From: Acanthosepion lycidas
Lineage: Eukaryota > Mollusca > Cephalopoda > Sepiida > Sepiidae
Length of the DNA stretch: 64,000 nt
Direction: 5' to 3'
Assembly: GCA_963932145.1 (NCBI GenBank)
Contig: OZ010574.1
Coordinates: forward strand, 56,183,857 to 56,247,856
Part shown: positions 31,520-43,068 of the stretch, piece by piece
Position numbering within the stretch: the first letter of the stretch is position 1
How the letters are laid out: each line of letters opens with the position of its first letter
Notes under the pieces: model-generated
Told to the model about the DNA's origin: nothing
Database searches by the model: none
What the model saw: only the letters and a program-made list of their open reading frames with translations
Position numbers and translations under genes: made by a program

Positions 31520-32110
31520 AATGCTTGTTGCGTATTTTTAACTAAAATTTAACTTATAAATGTATATTAAGACGTAATTAATTTATTATAATTTCTTATA
31601 TCTTGTCTCAGATATTGGATAAAAATCTTTGGAAAACTTTTACTGGTCTTTACTAAAGAAACTGCAGATGAAACATTACAGACTTTCCAGAAATGTCACA
31701 TATGCAATCAGGGAAGACGTTTCTTCAATTCTTCCGACATCTCGTGCAGATCTTCGACAGTATGTAATCATAGGTAGTTTAGCATATATTTTTACTTAAA
31801 AGACTCTATATTACTTCCAGTTACAGAAGTGTGTTGTACTGGCCCTGAAAATACAAAGTAAACTCTTAAAGACTGTCCTTTATTTACAAAAATTCTGAAA
31901 GTTTGGAAGTTCGTAAAAAAATTTCAAACTGACACGTCCGAATAAAGCTTATTAGCAATATGGAACACGGCAAAACGAAACGTCTAGTTTTTAAGTGCAT
32001 GTATAGCTGGCATATTTTTCTACTTCTTTGCTTTTATTAATGTAAATTGTTTAATTTATGTGTAATGATTTAGGTATATTCCTTATTTTTAATTTGATTT
32101 CTCAATACAT
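31520..32110. other. AT-rich DNA, nothing recognised
   Basis: No supported feature. Confidence 0.45.
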
Positions 32111-32113
32111 AAT

Positions 32114-32300
32114 ATGCCTACCCACCCAAATCCCGGGCCTAGCGCAATCCCCTGCTTCCTTTTTCAGCACTCGAAAAGAGAACGTCACAGGCTGCTTAGA
32201 ATCCAACATCGCCCCGTAGACGCCAATGGTGGCGCCAGTAGTTTACCCACAAATTCTACGGATCAGAAGACGGGCAACGAGAAATGCAAGACGTGGGTAC
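32114..32300 (+). other. GC-richer open stretch, unrecognised
   Basis: From the ATG at 32114 the plus frame reads MPTHPNPGPSAIPCFLFQHS, later LRIQHRPVDANGGAS and TGNEKCKTW, until it enters a pyrimidine tract. GC content is clearly above its surroundings. ACGTGG followed by GTACTA near 32293 could be a weak splice donor. It may be an exon or a LINE N-terminal fragment (NPGP is seen in several LINE ORFs). The residues after 32310 come from CT repeats. Confidence 0.25.
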
Positions 32301-32304
32301 TATT

Positions 32305-32800
32305 TTCTTTCTTTCTTTCTCTTTTCTTCTTCCTTTTTCTTCCTTCTTCTTCTTCTTCCTTTTTCTTCCTTCTTCTTCTTCTTCTTCTTCTTCTTCTTCT
32401 TCTTCTTCTCTGTTTCATACCGCCTGTTTTATTTCTCTTTCTCATCACACCTCTTTCTTTTTTATTTCTCTCTCTTCATCCCCACGCGTCTTTTCTTAAT
32501 CGCTTTCTTTCTCCATCGTCATCATAATCTTTTTTCTTTTGTTTTCTTCTTCTCTTTATTTTTTCATTATGATTTTTTTCATTTCTTTTCCTTTTTCTTC
32601 TGTCGTCAATGTACTTCTTAGTCTTTTTTTTTTTTTTTTTTTTTGCTTTTTTTCAAATTTATAACATCTTTCCTGGTTTTAGCGGTTTATTCTATTTCCC
32701 TCCTTTTTATCATTTTCATCATATATTTTTTTTTACGTTGTTTCACATTATTTCTCATCTTTCTTCTTCTCCCTGCCTCTTCTTCTCTTTTCAGTACTAA
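32305..32800. repeat. polypyrimidine tract with (CTT)n
   Basis: About 500 bp of C and T, including an uninterrupted CTT run at 32368-32410 and a T-run at 32622-32644. Frames across it are artefacts. Confidence 0.93.
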
Positions 32801-33061
32801 CGATATGTATAATATTTTCAAGTTTTTAGAAGCAAAAGGCAACAGCCTTTCTTAATCACTCAACCTTGCAACTAAAACCCAGATTACAACGTTAACTCGC
32901 TTATATTTCTACATACACACCACTAAACCCATTTATTTATCATTTTCTCTTGCCAAAACAACTTTTGAAGACAGAAGAAATTGATGCTATCCAACGTAAA
33001 AAAAAAAAAAAAAAAAAAGAAATCATCGTTAAACATGACAAAAATGTTGGTTATTGTATAT

Positions 33062-33385
33062 GGTAAACGTCGGAACAAAAATATTTCCCCCTTTAGGGCC
33101 GAACGGATTAAACCGTTGATTAGTGGATTTGTGTTCACACCCTGTGCCGGGTAAAACGAATATATTCATTCGAAACATAGCCAGCAATAGTGAACAACTG
33201 ACATCCCAAGACACAGATAAGCGGCATGAGAACAATATAACCTGTAGAGTGAATAAAGGGTTCAATTTGAAATTTCTTGATGGTTAAGCGGATTCACAGA
33301 CATTTAAAGAAGGCCGGAAGGTGCAACAGCTGAAACGTTTTGATCGTAACAACAAGCACGAGGACATTAACCTGACTATAAAAAA
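33062..33385 (+). mobile_element. SINE-like family B, copy 3
   Basis: A tRNA-like start (GGCCGAACGGATTAAACCG, GTGTTCACACCCTG), the shared GAGTGAATAAAGGGTTCAAT, and the tail AAGAAGGCCGGAAGGTGCAA followed by AGCTGAAACGTTTTGATCG. Confidence 0.55.
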
Positions 33386-33711
33386 AAGCCTCTTCTCAGA
33401 AATTCAAACAGAACGAACAGTCCCTTATAAAATTTCTTCACAGTAGAAAATTCTTTTCATCTGCTACGTAATCTGATTTTCCTGCTTTCTCTTTCTTCTT
33501 TGAAATTTTAGAAACTCCACACACCCACCGAAACACACCCATGCTGCAAAGGACTCTAATTTACGAAGCAGTCTTATTTTGGAGACAAAGATTTTGCAGA
33601 AAAAAAAATCATTTTTATTGAAATAATACTTTGAAAATTAATATATACTGCAAAATATCTTGCTACCTAGGTACTTAAGTTTTCGTTGACAAATCCGACC
33701 TGGGAGTAAAA

Positions 33712-33808
33712 TAGGAAAGAACTCGTTAGGTAATTAATCCAAAGTTCTTTAGTATTTTAGTTATTATTTAAAAAAAAAATAGTGCTCGATACAAAAGTAG
33801 AGCATAAA
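33712..33808 (+). repeat. dispersed 95-bp repeat, copy 2
   Basis: Matches 1061-1155 (GGAAAGAACTCGTTAGGTAA to CTCGATACAAAAGTAGAG). It ends exactly where the large palindrome begins. Confidence 0.7.
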
Positions 33809-33809
33809 T

Positions 33810-34072
33810 ATAATTATTCATTTAAAAATATGATTCCAACACGCTACATAAGAGTTCTCATGTTTCAAAACAAGAGCCGAAAACTTCAATATAATTATAT
33901 GAATATTATATATTGAATTAAATTGAATTAAAGTAAGCTCTGTTCCATTCGCTTGAAGAACAGAGCTTACTTTAATTCAATTTGATTCAAATAATTATAT
34001 TGAAGTTTTCAGCTCTTGTTTTGAAACATGAGAACTCTTATGTAGCGTGTTGGAATCATATTTTTAAATAAA

Positions 34073-34080
<8 letters not shown>
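33810..34080. mobile_element. large palindrome (foldback element)
   Basis: Left arm 33810-33945 and right arm 33958-34080 are near-perfect complements (for example AACACGCTACATAAGAGTTC and AGTAAGCTCTGTTC with their inverses), with a 12-bp spacer and one 14-bp indel. It runs into a (TA)n tract. Non-coding; likely a foldback or MITE. Confidence 0.88.

Positions 34081-34138
<58 letters not shown>
34078..34138. repeat. (TA)n microsatellite
   Basis: About 29 TA units. Confidence 0.95.
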
Positions 34139-34140
<2 letters not shown>

Positions 34141-34189
34141 TATGTATATGTATGAAGAAATATAGTTTTAAGGTATGCTATATTTATGG

Positions 34190-34400
34190 GATCCAGTCGG
34201 ATCCATTACATTTACTTAAGTGCTAATACCCTTGGGAAAGGCATGAAACCTCTTATTCTCCCCGCTCAAGGTATGGATAAATAGCAGGCAGACTGGGTTC
34301 TATAGATTTGAGTGGCAATCATTCTTGGAAAATGAAAAACTCTGCATTCAAATCCGTCCTGGAGTGGGTTGGGCTCCGTCAGGCTATCTTGCCAAAGAAA
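34190..34400 (+). mobile_element. family A SINE, headless copy
   Basis: CCAGTCGGATCCATTACATT, GCTAATACCCTTGGGAAAGG and GGATAAATAGCAGGCAGACT follow the family A order after the tRNA head. Confidence 0.6.
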
Positions 34401-34567
34401 CACCACTTCTACTGTCGCTGCAGTACGCATGGTGTCCCTTCGACCGTACGGATCACGGGATAAAAAAAAAAAACCTGTCAAGTATCTAATAAAAAAATGG
34501 AATATCAATTAGACGGTTCATTTTTTTTTTATGTCCGAAACCCTGATCTGCAATCTGAAGGTTGCTA

Positions 34568-34647
34568 TTAGGTTGGTGCAAAAATAATGTCGGTTTTTGA
34601 CGTATTTTTCAACGTCGAAAACCGACATTATTTTTGCACCAACCTAA
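34568..34647. mobile_element. hairpin MITE, copy 5
   Basis: 80-bp copy. The arms carry GTCGGTTTTTGACG, and the complementary changes in both arms keep pairing perfect. Confidence 0.92.
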
Positions 34648-34649
34648 TA

Positions 34650-35348
34650 GTAGGTTATACGATGTTTTCCCCTGTCCTTCTTGCCTTCAATCTGTCCTAT
34701 GAGTATCATATTTTACAAGCTCTCTTTCCTCATTATGTACTCTAGTACTGGTGCTAACTGCATTAAGCATTCTGACTGATCAAGTGCAGTCTTATTCAAC
34801 CACGTTACCGGTTGCTAAAAAAGCATATAATTACTGTTGGAATGATGAAGCTTAAACTTGCCGCTGAATAAAAATTATACAATTTCTTTCATTCATTTCT
34901 TGCCTGGTGACATTTTTCGCAATCCACATATTAAAACGTGGGCCAAGCGTCATACAATCAAATTATTTAAGAAGGCCGAATTTTATTTGCGTTTCGTAAA
35001 TCTCTTCATTTATGTTTTATTTCATTTCTATTTTTACCAAGCTTGTGTCTTATTATCGACTGTTTTTTTTTCTCTTATCCTTTCAACTTGATCTAATTTT
35101 ATCGACAAAGGGATTATTTTAATCACTTCGCTACGCATAAAGCTCTGCGATGAAAGCCTATGTTAAACTTTCACCTACCTGATACTAGTTTCTTCAAAAC
35201 TAAGCCATAGAGCAGAGGATACAAAGAATCAGGAAAGAATAGGCTGGCTTTATCATTTGTCTCTTTGTCAAAATCTTCCAATCTCTGCGTGATTTATTCT
35301 ATTATACTAATATAATTCTTGGCCAATCCTATTTAATCTGCCTGTCTG

Positions 35349-35350
<2 letters not shown>
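34650..35350. other. AT-rich DNA, nothing recognised
   Basis: No supported feature. Confidence 0.45.
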
Positions 35351-35352
<2 letters not shown>

Positions 35353-35416
<64 letters not shown>

Positions 35417-35537
35417 GGTGGTGCAAAAATAATGACGTAATAATGTCGTTTTTTGACGTATTTTTAACGTCAAAAAACGACATTATTACGTCATTATTTT
35501 TGCACCAACCTAATATATATATATATATATATATATA
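35353..35537. mobile_element. hairpin MITE copy 6 inside a (TA)n tract
   Basis: The MITE (35412-35513, about 102 bp) begins ATAGGGTGGTGCAAAAATAA and ends with the inverse of TTAGGTTGGTGC. It is surrounded on both sides by (TA)n (35353-35411 and 35514-35537), as expected for an element that uses TA targets. Confidence 0.9.
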
Positions 35538-35539
35538 AT

Positions 35540-36060
35540 GTGTGTTTTGGGGGCAACAGATTTTCAGTTATAAAGGATTGGTTAAAGATTATGAAACATC
35601 TTTGTCATGGAATTTTTTTATATCTCCTATATTTCAATTTCCAGTATATGTTTCAATCTGAAGTGCCCAATGTTCTGCTTTTATAAGCCACTATCAAAAT
35701 ATTTTCTTGTGCAATGTCGGTCTCATTTTTAAATATCGCTTTTTGCCTTTTTCGCGTTATCAGCTTTTTTTTATTGGTCAAATGTATTTAACATGTTCAT
35801 TCCTAACTTTCATAATATTTTATTGTCATTGTTTTTATGCTTAAGACACCCAGTGTTTGTAGTATTTCTTTTCTGACAATTCAGATAACTTTTTGCTGTT
35901 GTGAAGTATTTTTACGGATTTCTTGTCTTTTTTTATGATTGTTCTTCTGTTGGCTAGTAACATGTCCTTTAATTCGACTATTGTCACATAAATGACACGT
36001 TAATCGTCGCAATAATGTAGTAGTTGTAAAAACAATGTATTCATCGTTTAACTTTTCGTT
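35540..36060. other. AT-rich DNA, nothing recognised
   Basis: No supported feature. Confidence 0.45.
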
Positions 36061-36061
36061 T

Positions 36062-36300
36062 CATTAGGTTTGTTTTACGGCATATTATCCTCAACGGGTG
36101 ATTAAATGCCTACAAGATTCTTAGGATATGTTCGTATTAATATAATATGTATTCATTGCTGGTAATTTTTGTTTGATTTTTCATTGTATTGCTGGTAATA
36201 TTTTGTATTGATGAATTGCTAGTATTTTTAATATAAAAAATTATTTTTATACTTTCATAGAGTTAACTCTTTACAAATAAATGGGACCCTAACAGTTTTT
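36062..36300 (+). repeat. 111-bp-array element, fragment
   Basis: One array unit (TTTTACGGCATATTATCCTC, GTTCGTATTAATATAATATG), then TTGCTGGTAAT words, then GGGACCCTAACA. This is the same order as copy 1 but reduced. Confidence 0.6.
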
Positions 36301-36440
36301 AAATTAGAAATATTAGATAAACATTCACGTTTGAAAGTGAATCCATGAACATTTGTTTGTTGAAAATTTGACTTTTTTGTGGTCATCATTTTGGAGGTTT
36401 TAATTTGAATATATTTTATTTTGTCACTAGATTATATGCA

Positions 36441-36668
36441 AGGGTGTTTCATTAAGACGGATCAAAGTCAGCAGTAAATAAATCAGTGTTATTGGTGAAA
36501 ATTTATTTATTTCTCTATTGGATAATGTTATTTAAGTCATGGCAATTATGTGTGAAAAATAATATCACCCAAATGTCCGCCAAATCTGAAAGAAAAAGTA
36601 AAAGAAAATCATTAGACGCTTAAACTTAATTCACATTTTAAATCAGTCCAAATTATTGGAACCTCCTT
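36441..36668 (+). mobile_element. short MITE, GGTGTTTCATTAAG family, copy 2
   Basis: Matches 377-630 through AGGGTGTTTCATTAAGACGG, ATGGCAATTATGTGTGAAAA and AAATGTCCGCCAAAT. The right end, read inversely, starts GGAGGTTCCAATAATTTGG. Confidence 0.62.
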
Positions 36669-36790
36669 TATCTATATCTTTGGTTTCTCAAAAGCTTATA
36701 CTCTGTATTTAAAAAGAATCTAATATTGAAACAATGTGGGTCACGGAAATTTTTTGTTCATATTTCCTTATATATTTGTTTCATCATTCG

Positions 36791-36792
<2 letters not shown>

Positions 36793-36857
<65 letters not shown>
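36793..36857. repeat. (TA)n microsatellite
   Basis: About 32 TA units. Confidence 0.95.
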
Positions 36858-37224
36858 ACTGGATGTATGCCTATATTCCTTCAGTAACACTTTGGCATAG
36901 CAAAACTGGCCACTAAATACAGACATTAAGTCTATACTAACATGTTGATAAATTTACTCTTTTAATAAACGAGAATTGCATATATTTTTACATCAATATA
37001 ATAAAGTGGAGGAAAATGGACGCTGCATAAACGGACAATATTTTTAGTTAATAGATATTGCTGAGGAAATATATAAAACTATATGGAAATAGCATGACAC
37101 CAAAAGCGCTTTCGATTAAATCTAAACAGCAAAAAAAAAAGACAGCAATTTTCACATTTCTTCGCCAAAATAAAAATATTTTCATCCGTAATATAATAGT
37201 CAATTATAACGTTATAATAATAGG

Positions 37225-37545
37225 GTCTCCTGGGTATGACGATAAACTACATCCGGCAGCAAGGCCTCTGATCAGGTGGTTTTGAGGAATGTTTTGAAGA
37301 ACCTCTTAATTGCTGGTGTTCACAGGTCCACTGTGACCCGGGGTTGTAGAACCAGTTAGGGTCTCAATTATGTAAAATAGGTTTTAATTTTTGGAAAAAA
37401 AATTGCCAGCAGTACATTTCTGAAATAAAAATATTACCCGAAATACATTTAAGAAAATATATTAAAAAATCTTGTCGGCATTAAATAATCCAATGAGGCT
37501 GATATGCCGTAAAACAAAACAAACCTAACCAAACTATAGTAATAC
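37225..37545 (-). mobile_element. 111-bp-array element, short copy
   Basis: The unique block (GATAAACTACATCCGGCAGC, AAGGCCTCTGATCAGG, GTTAGGGTCTC) followed by one array unit (TTGTCGGCATTAAATAATCC). Compared with 8018-9060 the array is reduced to one unit, so the unique block defines the element. Confidence 0.68.
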
Positions 37546-37764
37546 GTCATTTATCTAATTATTAAAAGTCCTTTAGGTAAATACTAATTGTAAAGCCGTC
37601 GAAAAGCGAATATTAAATATTTGTACTTAAAAACACCCATAAAAATATGAATGATTAATAACATTTCTTGTACGACTGAGAATTATAAGTTTGATCTATA
37701 TAATTAAATGCTTGAAAAATATCCTTGTTTCTTCAAATTTCACATATATATAACTGTATTAATA

Positions 37765-37866
37765 TTAGGTTGGTGCAAAAAATAATGACGTAAAAATGTC
37801 GTTTTGTGACGTATTTTTAACGTCAAAAAACGACATTATTACGTCATTATTTTTGCACCAACCTAA
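37765..37866. mobile_element. hairpin MITE, copy 7
   Basis: 102-bp palindrome, TTAGGTTGGTGCAAAAAATA at the left; TA flanks on both sides; followed 30 bp later by a (TA)n tract. Confidence 0.92.
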
Positions 37867-37893
37867 TATAAAAAATATGTCCGTGAATGAATA

Positions 37894-37895
<2 letters not shown>

Positions 37896-37981
<86 letters not shown>

Positions 37982-37994
37982 TGTGTGTGTATCA
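37896..37994. repeat. (TA)n microsatellite with short GT end
   Basis: About 41 TA units then GTGTGTGT. Confidence 0.95.
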
Positions 37995-38425
37995 AATTTA
38001 AATTTAAAATTAAGACACTCGACACACTTGTATAGAACCGGAAATTTCATAATCACAATTTTGACCTAGAAATAAAGAAAATATAATTTACTTAAACGAT
38101 GATATATTGAAAGTGCCATAATCTACGAATCCCCTAGGATTATGATTAAGGTATTTCAGCTTATTGCCAGTTCTTACCGAATTAATACTGTACCAATGTT
38201 GACTAAAAAAATAAATAAATAAATATATAAATAAAACAAAGTGAGTATAATTTTGTAAAATTAGAATTTCTAAACTGATATAGTTTCACTAAAAGCCAAA
38301 CTTCCATCTACTTAACGGTAACACCATTTCACTTGCTAATGTCAATTTTGTTGAAATAATTTTTTTTTCAATGAAGACAATACATTGGTGAAATAGATCA
38401 GAATACCAGTTTTCTATATTGTTTC

Positions 38426-38531
<106 letters not shown>

Positions 38532-38534
38532 GTG

Positions 38535-38660
38535 ATAATACCATTGGGAAAGGTATTAATCCTCTTCTCCCGCCAACTATGGGTAAATAGCAAGGCAGAC
38601 TGGGTTCTATAGACTTGGATGGCAACTGGTCTAGGAGAAGGACAACTCTAAATTCAAAAC
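38535..38660 (+). mobile_element. family A SINE, headless copy
   Basis: AATACCATTGGGAAAGGTAT, ACTATGGGTAAATAGCAAGG and GGGTTCTATAGACTTGGATG match family A. It begins directly at the end of a (TA)n tract. Confidence 0.6.
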
Positions 38661-38845
38661 CTGCGGAGGGTCGTTTGGGGACCTTGTGAACCAGGTCTCG
38701 CTATACGACCCTTCAAAAAGTGTGGTTGTTTCAGCACAAAGCCTTCACCACTATAATCAATTCCTATCTGCTTGTGTCTGGGCTGTCAGTTCCTAGGAAC
38801 TGAGCTGCTCGACCCTGATACGTCGAATACGACAGGAGAACCCAA

Positions 38846-38846
38846 C

Positions 38847-38882
<36 letters not shown>
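38846..38882. repeat. compound (TA)n(GT)n microsatellite
   Basis: About 9 TA units followed by about 9 GT units. Confidence 0.93.
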
Positions 38883-38899
38883 TGCATCTATCGACCTGC

Positions 38900-39030
38900 G
38901 CATTCGAGATATACAGTAAAGAAAATGCGTTCCCCCAGCAGAGATCGATCTTAACGTACCCCATCCGTAGGGGAAACCACCGTTTGATCAAGTCTGCCTT
39001 ACCGCTCGGCCATGAGAAACTTCACAGCAA
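38900..39030 (-). mobile_element. tRNA-Leu-like SINE head, family D
   Basis: On the minus strand: CATGGCCGAGCGGTAAGGC (A box, as in tRNA-Leu), a long variable-arm-like hairpin TTTCCCCTACGGATGGGG, and the B-box-like AAGATCGATCTCTGC. The anticodon arm and acceptor do not fold convincingly, so it is called a SINE head or pseudo-tRNA. Confidence 0.5.
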
Positions 39031-39034
39031 GCAA

Positions 39035-40280
39035 GGCTCTATTTTCTTTTTTTGAACAACACAGCTTCACTCAGATTATTTTCTCGAAAATTTTATATCT
39101 GCTCAGCTTCGTATCCGAAACGTAAACAAAGCAATTTCTAAAGAATTAATGGATTTATTTTTAACCCATTTTTATAACTTAAAACGTTATAATACCGGAT
39201 GCTTCATATTTGAAATAGATGTCCATTAGCTTAACAAATAGTTGGAGGAATTCTTATATTCACACTTCGTAATGTTCGATCCATGTTAATAATATTCACC
39301 ACTGAATTAAGAGGAAGAGGATTTTGTTGAATAATCGATATTTGATTTTAAATGCACTTGTCATTAGCTACCTTCATACGATATCAATGAGAAACCTACA
39401 TATGTACGTAACATCGAAAAATTTTCCGTAGGGAATCGATATTTAATTACCAAACAAATCTTGTCATTTATCAATTTGATATTTTTACGCTTTTTGGTAC
39501 CGGCAAGAAGATGGTGGTGGCACCTCCGTAAAGTCGTATACACAAAAACGACAGTTTTTAAATGATGTGGATAAATTTTAACTACAAAATTAAGTGGGTA
39601 TGTGTGCAATTCTGCCCACATTGGAACATTGTAGGTTGTAATGAGTCAGGTTAAACTAATTAGATCTTTATCACGTATGCCTTGGGTGAATCAACGACTT
39701 CGCAAACAAGACGGCACCGATATACATGAGATCACTCTGATAAAACATATCCATGACAAACAATGTAAAATCTTCCACCCAATATGTCCTTATTTTCTGC
39801 ATTCTTTTTGTTATGTTGTTTAATTTAAAATCTAAACTCCATGTGATCCCAGTTAGAGTTGAAACATAAACGCATTTACTTGCTTTCTCAAGAACATGCT
39901 ACTCGGCGTATTATTATAAATACCCGCCGGTTTTACATCATGCAAAAATACGAATTTTTGTAAATGATCGAAATACGAACTTTAAATTCGTGTGCGTGGA
40001 TCAAGTCGAAGTCAAGTCATTTGCTTGTTCGACTTGATCCCTAGTTTGACAATACTCTAATCTTATTTATTTGTTACAACATGGCGGCGGATGGAGAGTA
40101 AATACGATATAAGGTCGGTTTAATATAAGGTCCAGTGATATAAAAACGCCAAAACGACCAGCATTTAATACAGTAACTCTACTCTTGAGTCTGTAATCCC
40201 AGGATCAAACTCAAGATCAAACTCAGGATCAAATCCAAGACTCTAACTATGAAAGCTAGAAACCAAATCTCACATTAATA
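39035..40280. other. AT-rich DNA with one small palindrome
   Basis: GGATCAAGTCGAA and its complement TTCGACTTGATCC enclose about 17 bp at 39998-40041. No gene or repeat family recognised otherwise. Confidence 0.45.
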
Positions 40281-40283
40281 TGT

Positions 40284-41063
40284 ATTACTAGAAGAATGGG
40301 CCAGCGTTGCCCGTGCTTGATTAAAAAATCGTACGACTCATACAATCGCTATCACTTGACTTAAAATATTTTTGCCCTTCCTTGCCTTTAAAGGAGTGAC
40401 CTTTACCGTGCTGATGTTGCTACATGCCTTACTTCTTGCCTATCTCACACTGCGAATTTTTTCTAAGCTCTATACTAAACATTAAATGTTACGAAAAAAG
40501 AACTAAACAAAATGAACACAACACGATTAGCTTTAAAAAAAGACTTGTAACTGGAAAAACCGAATGAAAAAAGAATGTTAACAATAAATACTTTTTCACA
40601 CCCAACCCAGTTCTGCGGAATCAGAATCAACGTTGAGTTTAAGCAAGTGAATGAACCAATTGGAGTAAAGTGGCATACAGATTTAAATTTTTCCCACTTG
40701 TGACGAATGCAGCTATCGAATTTTTTTGCATGCTAGCATGCTAGTTAACATTCGTGTCAGTCAGCTGTTGGCTCTCACGCTGGCCAATAGTATCGTCCTG
40801 CCTATTCGTAGCAGGCAGCTATTGGCTCTCACTCTGGCCAGTAGAAAATGTCCACAAACTACATGAAAATTGCCGTAGAAGCATGAAAAAAATCGATTAT
40901 TTCCACTATCGATGGGAGTTGGGAAATGCAAAGTTGGTCTTGGCCTTCCGCTAACTTGGAGCATGTGCATGTAAATTTTGGTGAAAATCCGTCGAAAATT
41001 GCGGCTGTGCATTCGTCACACACACACAGACACACATCCTGCCTTTTATAGATAGATATAGTA
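40284..41063 (+). mobile_element. CCCGGC-type element, longer relative
   Basis: Starts ATTACTAGAAGAATGGGCC then AGCGTTGCCCGTGCTTG and ends with a CACACACACA tract and CCTGCCTTTTATAGATAGA. It has the same start and end layout as 15843-16511 and 56086-56748, but the middle is different and includes a partial duplication of GCTGTTGGCTCTCACGCTGG (about 40762 and 40828). Confidence 0.5.
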
Positions 41064-41279
41064 TTCACTTCTCTAAAATAATAGCAACAAAAAAACAAAA
41101 GTAATCATGATTACTGTATAGATTACGTTCTCTCTTTTTAGATGTTTTTATTATTCTCTAACGTGTACAAGGGCATCTACGCACACTCAAGCACACACAC
41201 ACACACACACTAACATTGCTGACTATGGCTTTTCACAGATTTATTTTCTTCATTTATTATTTGTGAAAAGTCATGCTTT

Positions 41280-41492
41280 CTTGGGAAAGATAGTGGAGTT
41301 GTAATCTGTTAGTTTCTCCACGGTTTGGAATTCAGTTTTCCTTCTCTTGGACTGGTTGCCAATCATGAATACGGAATCCAGTATACCTTGCTATTTAACC
41401 CATAGATGGGAGAATTAATTCCTTCGCCAATGAACGCGAGTGACTAGAACGGAATTTGAACTCTGTTCGCTGATTCTATATTCGGTACAGAT
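41280..41492 (-). mobile_element. family A SINE
   Basis: On the minus strand: TTGTTATCTGTACCG (A-box-like), AGAGTTCAAATTCCG (B box), CATCTATGGGTTAAATAGC and TGATTGGCAACCAG. Confidence 0.6.
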
Positions 41493-41672
41493 AACAATTA
41501 CATTAAATGCGTCCCCGTGTATGTGTATGTGTGTGTGTGCTTTATCTATTAATGGAAATCTAATAATCGTCCCTTAGTATGTGAAGAAGGCAGATGAAGG
41601 TGGATTTAGAGATAGGGAGACTGTGTATTATATAAAAGTTGCAGTATGACTACATGACTTGAAAAATCAGCA
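41435..41672 (+). repeat. 240-bp local duplication, copy 1
   Basis: The block from GAACGCGAGTGACTAGAACG to GACTTGAAAAATCAGCATTTG is repeated at 42672-42924 with only GT-repeat length and a few base differences. It includes part of a family A SINE head (minus strand, upstream body 41280-41490). Confidence 0.92.
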
Positions 41673-41883
41673 TTTGAAATATAAGCATTTTACCAATGGA
41701 AAATGTGTAGTTATTTATACCACAATGAAAGCCCCAAAGATTGAAAATAAATATTTCTACGTTTTCGATGACGATATTAATTAACTCAGGAGTATTTTTA
41801 AAATCACAATATCCACAGAGCTCACCTTTAGAACGCAAAGCGGTGTGTGATCAGTAATTTCAACAAGGCCAGTAGGCACAATT

Positions 41884-41935
41884 ACTCGGTCCCGATGACT
41901 TATGATTTTGTACTAGCACAACCATCGCAGGATTC
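41884..41935 (-). repeat. family C SINE fragment
   Basis: On the minus strand GGTTGTGCTAGTACAAAATC and AAGTCATCGGGACCGAG match GCTGTACTAGCACGAATCAC and AAGTCATCGTGGCCGAG of 45151-45500. Confidence 0.5.
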
Positions 41936-41946
41936 CGAACACACTT

Positions 41947-41950
<4 letters not shown>

Positions 41951-42009
<59 letters not shown>
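41951..42009. repeat. (TA)n microsatellite
   Basis: About 29 TA units. Confidence 0.95.
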
Positions 42010-42011
<2 letters not shown>

Positions 42012-42650
42012 AGAATGATTAAATAATTTAGACGTATTATGTTTGTTTTAGTTTTAATGCTTTCAAGTCCACAAATTAATTTCTTGTTGGCTGTAGAAAA
42101 TTGATTTACTAACAAATAATTTTTATTTCCCCGAGTAGATTTTTTATCTGAGGCCATCTTCAGGGGTTGCATATCTATTGATGGGTTATGCATTAACAAC
42201 GTCAATTCATTTTTTTTTTTTCATAGTTCAATCCCAGAGCATTCGTAGATGTGTTGTGATACAAAGAGTTTTTTGTTGTCTGGTAATTTGATGTTGCTCT
42301 TGTAAAGAGAAATTCCTTCCTTCGCCCTTTCTCTGACCAATCCTAATTTTTTTTTTTATTACTCCTTAAGTAGAAGAAAATTTCGCCACAACTACAAGTA
42401 AAATTTGGATTCCTACTACCCACAAAAGACAATGGTTAAACATCGGAAATCATAAGAAAAATTCCTTTTTAATTATATGTGGAAATAACCACTCTTTGCC
42501 TGATAAAGATCACGATACCGGAAACACGTGTAGCAAAAATATGGAAAATAAAGTATAATATATATTTAAAAAACTTATAACAACAAACGTTTTTCTGTCT
42601 TCTCTTTAAAATATACACTTTTCTCTCGTTGGAAGAACTATAACCTCTCC
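42010..42650. other. AT-rich DNA, nothing recognised
   Basis: No supported feature apart from short T runs. Confidence 0.45.
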
Positions 42651-42651
42651 C

Positions 42652-42924
42652 TTATATATATATATATATATGAACGCGAGTGACTAGAACGGAATTTGAA
42701 CTCTGTTCGCTGATTCTATATTCGGTACAGATAACAATTACATTAAATGCGTCCCCGTGTATGTGCATGTGTGTGTGTGTGTGTGTGCTTTATCTATTAA
42801 TGGAAATCTAATAATCGTCGCTTAGTATGTGAAGAAGGCAGATGAAGGTGGATTTAGAGATAGGGAGACTGTGTATTATATAAAAGTTGCAGTATGACTA
42901 CATGACTTGAAAAATCAGCATTTG
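42652..42924 (+). repeat. (TA)n and 240-bp local duplication, copy 2
   Basis: A short (TA)n tract (42652-42671) leads directly into the second copy of 41435-41672. The GT tract is longer here (about 10 units against 6). Confidence 0.92.
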
Positions 42925-43066
42925 TCCCGACCGTGCGCCGACAGCTTAGTGGTAGAATATCCGCCTGATACCAATTCAGTCGGGTTTCGATCCTAGCTAG
43001 AGGCAACCGGATGTCTAGCCGCACTGATGAGCTGTGATACAGCGAAACAGTCTGTCTGTGGATGAC

Positions 43067-43068
<2 letters not shown>
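42925..43068 (+). mobile_element. tRNA-derived SINE, family E
   Basis: CGACAGCTTAGTGGTAGAAT (A box) and TCGGGTTTCGATCCTAG (B box), 44 bp apart, followed by CCGCACTGATGAGCTGTGAT and CAGTCTGTCTGTGGATGAC. The 3' end runs into (TA)n. The anticodon arm does not fold well, so it is not a functional tRNA gene. Confidence 0.68.

Noticed and set aside
32114..32621. Phenylalanine, serine and leucine-rich frames
   Set aside because: Most of the length is a polypyrimidine tract; only the first 60 codons have any protein-like content.
42925..43060. Functional tRNA genes at 6447, 38900, 42925, 45151 and 55838
   Set aside because: A and B boxes are present, but anticodon arms do not fold and related copies with tails exist, so they are SINE heads.
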